Shown here piece by piece: positions 7,899-9,697 of a stretch of 9,697 bases of DNA. The stretch covers positions 1 through 9,697 of the forward strand of contig DAOWMZ010000037.1 of the NCBI GenBank assembly GCA_030642845.1, written 5' to 3'. Made by a program: the position numbers and the translations under genes. Numbering within the stretch: the stretch's first letter is position 1; each line of letters begins with the position of its first letter. The notes beneath the pieces were generated by a model. The model saw only the letters and a program-made list of their open reading frames with translations. It ran no database searches and was not told the origin of the DNA. The DNA is from Candidatus Zixiibacteriota bacterium. GTDB lineage: Bacteria > Zixibacteria > MSB-5A5 > GN15 > FEB-12.

Positions 7899-7924
7899 TA
7901 TTGATTCATTATTCTGAATCAATA
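7899..7924. repeat. 10-base perfect inverted repeat upstream of the aspartic protease gene
   Basis: The arms TATTGATTCA (7899-7908) and TGAATCAATA (7915-7924) are exact reverse complements around the spacer TTATTC. The position, about 50-70 bases before the start codon, suits an operator or an mRNA hairpin. There is no flanking U-run, so it does not read as a terminator. Confidence 0.55.
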
Positions 7925-7940
7925 ATTAAAATAAACAAAT

Positions 7941-7973
7941 AAAAAAGGACCGCCTTGATTTAAAGCAGCCCTT
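7941..7973 (-). terminator. Intrinsic terminator of the deiminase gene
   Basis: Read on the minus strand, AAGGGCTGC pairs with GCGGTCCTT (7 Watson-Crick and 2 G-U pairs) around an 11-base loop and is followed by a T-run (complement of 7941-7946). It lies 23 bases after the deiminase stop. The two wobble pairs make it directional, since on the plus strand they become A-C mismatches. Confidence 0.8.
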
Positions 7974-7996
7974 CATATAATTACCGTAACTATATA

Positions 7997-9697
7997 TTAT
8001 TTTGCGACTTGCATGCAGACCAAAGGATCTCCACCCTTAAACAAATAGTCAACATAATAGGTTAGATCAGCCACATCAACAGGACCGCCTGTACCTAATA
8101 TTCCATCAACATTACTTGATTCAAGAATGAATGGAGTATCTCCCCCTTTGAAAATATAATCAACAAGGAATACCAGATCGGCAACATTTGGGTTCTCACC
8201 ATTATCATCAGCATCGCCGCATTTGAAAACTACCAACTTTACGTGTTGGACATCTGAACTGTATTGATCGGAGACTTCAACATCGAAACCGGCATCTATT
8301 CTTTCATAGGCAGCAGTACCACTGAGAGTATCATTGGTGGAACTTAACCAAACTGGAAGATTTGTATAATCAACTGTATGTAAGGTATCATCAGGGTCAT
8401 AACAATCAGGATAATAGCTGAAATAAGTATCCCCCTGTACAAGGAAAGAATCTACTGCAGTAATAATCGGAGCTGTATTAAGATTATATTTGTGAGCCCC
8501 GGGAGCACCGATAAAGGGATGTGTCTCAACTCTTCCGGATTCATCAGCCGCTTGAATATAATACTCGACTTCACTGGCTCCTGGTTGAGCGGGAATTTCA
8601 TTATAGAATGAATCAGAAACAATGGTACTGCTCAGCAAAGTATATCCCCAGGCTCCGCTATCAACACGATAGAGAATCTTCAGGGAATCACTAATAAGAG
8701 CCTGATCTGAATAAGGATCAATTTGAACTGAAATCGGTACATTATCATTAGGATTAAATGTACCTACAGCCGGAATATGATGAATAAAAAGCATACTCTC
8801 ATCCGGTACACCCATAGCCCGGCAGTGTATGGCATCATCATCAAGCCATGAACCTGTAAAACCTAATATTTCATATCCGGGCATAGCATCGGCATAGGTC
8901 TGAAGAGCAGTAGCATCGGATGGATTACTAAAAATTGGAACTAATACTTTATCTCCAAGAATTATAGAATTTGTGTAAGCAGTTCCATAGGGGCAATAAA
9001 TTCTTACTATTGTATATGGTTGTCCCCATGCTGAAATTTGCTGAGAAAGATATTCCGCACGAGCATTTAACAAAGCATAGCTTGAGCTTGAAGAGGGCAC
9101 ATCTTTAACCATTATTGTAGTCGGACTCAAGAATTTTGCCCAGCAGTCAATATGATGAATCCCGCCAGATTCTATATATCCGAGAACTTCATAATCATTA
9201 CCAAGATAAGCTAACATTATTGAATCAACTTCACTCTCTGTAAAATCGGGGTTTTCATTATAAACCAATACGGTTGACATTGATGTCCCCAAGCCGTCAG
9301 ACATATGATTACCACCAGGTGTGGACAGATCCATACCGTAAACGCTCAGCCCCCATTCACTGCCTATAGTTTGAGGGATAACATCATCCTGTGGACGAGG
9401 ACGGTTATAAATAGGGTCTACAATCCCCATCCGCCCGTTATTGAAAATAAACCAGGGGCCGTAATCTCTTGTCCAGTAGGTATTGGTAGAAGCAATCATA
9501 AATTCCGTATTCGCCATATTAACACCGCCGGAAACAAAGGAATTATAACAACTACTGTAGTATGAACTGGAAACAATAGTAGTTACCATCAGATCTTCGG
9601 ACATCTCAGCAACGATTGCAATAGAGATCCCCAAGGGGTATCTTATTATTACACCCTGCGATGGTTCCCATTCACCCGGATTACGAATATCCCCAAA
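7997..9697 (-). CDS. PPAD-like secreted peptidylarginine deiminase with Ig-like and dockerin-like domains (5' end outside window)
   Basis: 566 residues are visible; the frame stays open to the right edge, so the signal peptide and start are missing. The product resembles Porphyromonas gingivalis PPAD, which converts C-terminal peptidyl-arginine to citrulline plus ammonia. In fragment numbering, W75 and D78 lie in YWTRDYGPWF, R99 and R101 in YNRPRPQDD, H182 and D184 in HHIDCWAKFL, N243 in YTNSIILGDKVLVP, and C292 in AIHCRAMGVPD. From memory these match PPAD W127, D130, R152, R154, H236, D238, N297 and C351, with an offset of 52-59, so little but the leader is missing. After about residue 300 comes an Ig-like domain as in PPAD (VEYYIQAADESGRVETHPFIG). 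A second beta-sandwich-like domain follows (about 405-491; LPVWLSSTNDTLSGTA), then a dockerin-like doublet (494-566). A TTG at 9634 is not the start: homology continues upstream (NPGEWEPSQGVIIRYPLG). Agmatine deiminase is a relative, but the RPR clamp and Ig domain favour the PPAD type. Confidence 0.93.
   Translation of the reverse strand, partial: FGDIRNPGEWEPSQGVIIRYPLGISIAIVAEMSEDLMVTTIVSSSYYSSCYNSFVSGGVNMANTEFMIASTNTYWTRDYGPWFIFNNGRMGIVDPIYNRPRPQDDVIPQTIGSEWGLSVYGMDLSTPGGNHMSDGLGTSMSTVLVYNENPDFTESEVDSIMLAYLGNDYEVLGYIESGGIHHIDCWAKFLSPTTIMVKDVPSSSSSYALLNARAEYLSQQISAWGQPYTIVRIYCPYGTAYTNSIILGDKVLVPIFSNPSDATALQTYADAMPGYEILGFTGSWLDDDAIHCRAMGVPDESMLFIHHIPAVGTFNPNDNVPISVQIDPYSDQALISDSLKILYRVDSGAWGYTLLSSTIVSDSFYNEIPAQPGASEVEYYIQAADESGRVETHPFIGAPGAHKYNLNTAPIITAVDSFLVQGDTYFSYYPDCYDPDDTLHTVDYTNLPVWLSSTNDTLSGTAAYERIDAGFDVEVSDQYSSDVQHVKLVVFKCGDADDNGENPNVADLVFLVDYIFKGGDTPFILESSNVDGILGTGGPVDVADLTYYVDYLFKGGDPLVCMQVAK
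8000..8218 (-). other. Dockerin-like C-terminal doublet of the deiminase
   Basis: The tail opens with GDADDNGENPNVADLVFLVDYIFKGG-type sequence, keeping the D-x-D-x-N calcium loop. A second unit follows, with VDVADLTYYVDYLFKGG. The same core ends the metalloprotease in this window, but here the first loop keeps its calcium ligands. A sorting, anchoring or cohesin-binding role is possible; which one is not shown by the sequence. Confidence 0.75.

Noticed and set aside
7997..9634. Deiminase read as a complete 545-residue protein starting at TTG 9634
   Set aside because: The frame continues to the window edge and the upstream residues (NPGEWEPSQGVIIRYP) match the conserved start of the deiminase domain; TTG 9634 falls inside it.
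5996..9697. Deiminase and aspartic protease as one operon
   Set aside because: A strong minus-strand terminator at 7941-7973 and a 144-base gap separate them; readthrough cannot be excluded but co-transcription is not supported.
7997..9697. Agmatine deiminase as the name for the right-edge gene
   Set aside because: Same superfamily, but the fragment has the PPAD RPR pair, HHIDCW and IHCR motifs, an Ig-like domain and an exported multi-domain layout, none of which fit a cytosolic agmatine deiminase.

Overview
The window looks like bacterial chromosomal DNA from an AT-rich member of the FCB group. A Zixibacteria-like lineage is the best guess. This rests on two things: the C-terminal dockerin-like doublets with the core 'LVDYIFKGG', and the large secreted protein at the left edge, whose style is common in Zixibacteria and related uncultured phyla. 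No rRNA or housekeeping gene is present, so the assignment is an inference. I see no tRNA, CRISPR array, insertion sequence or phage gene.

Layout: four large protein genes, all predicted to be exported; two are cut by the window edges. (1) Bases 1-2172, minus: an open-ended secreted protein of unknown function with a fibronectin-III-like C-terminal part. (2) Bases 2173-2621: an AT-rich divergent intergenic region. (3) Bases 2622-5927, plus: a 1101-residue secreted zinc metalloprotease of the metzincin/M12B type. It carries DCNNNG-type repeats, an inserted beta-propeller, thrombospondin type 3 calcium repeats and a dockerin-like tail. (4) Bases 5942-5975: a symmetrical terminator shared by two convergent genes. 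(5) Bases 5996-7852, minus: a secreted two-lobed retropepsin-like aspartic protease with a C-terminal PDZ domain. (6) Bases 7941-7973: a terminator on the minus strand. (7) Bases 7997-9697, minus, 5' end outside the window: a protein closely resembling the Porphyromonas gingivalis peptidylarginine deiminase (PPAD). It keeps every catalytic residue I can recall plus the Arg-Pro-Arg clamp for C-terminal arginine, and ends in an Ig-like domain and a dockerin-like doublet.

The genes do not form one operon: they are divergent (1/3), convergent (3/5), or separated by a terminator (7 then 5). What they share is location and theme. All are exported, three act on proteins or peptides (a metalloprotease, an aspartic protease, a C-terminal-arginine citrullinating enzyme), and two share the same kind of C-terminal doublet. 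The most noteworthy item is the PPAD-like enzyme with a non-Porphyromonas C-terminal architecture. Second is the metalloprotease in which a whole beta-propeller seems to be inserted into one unit of a calcium-repeat array.
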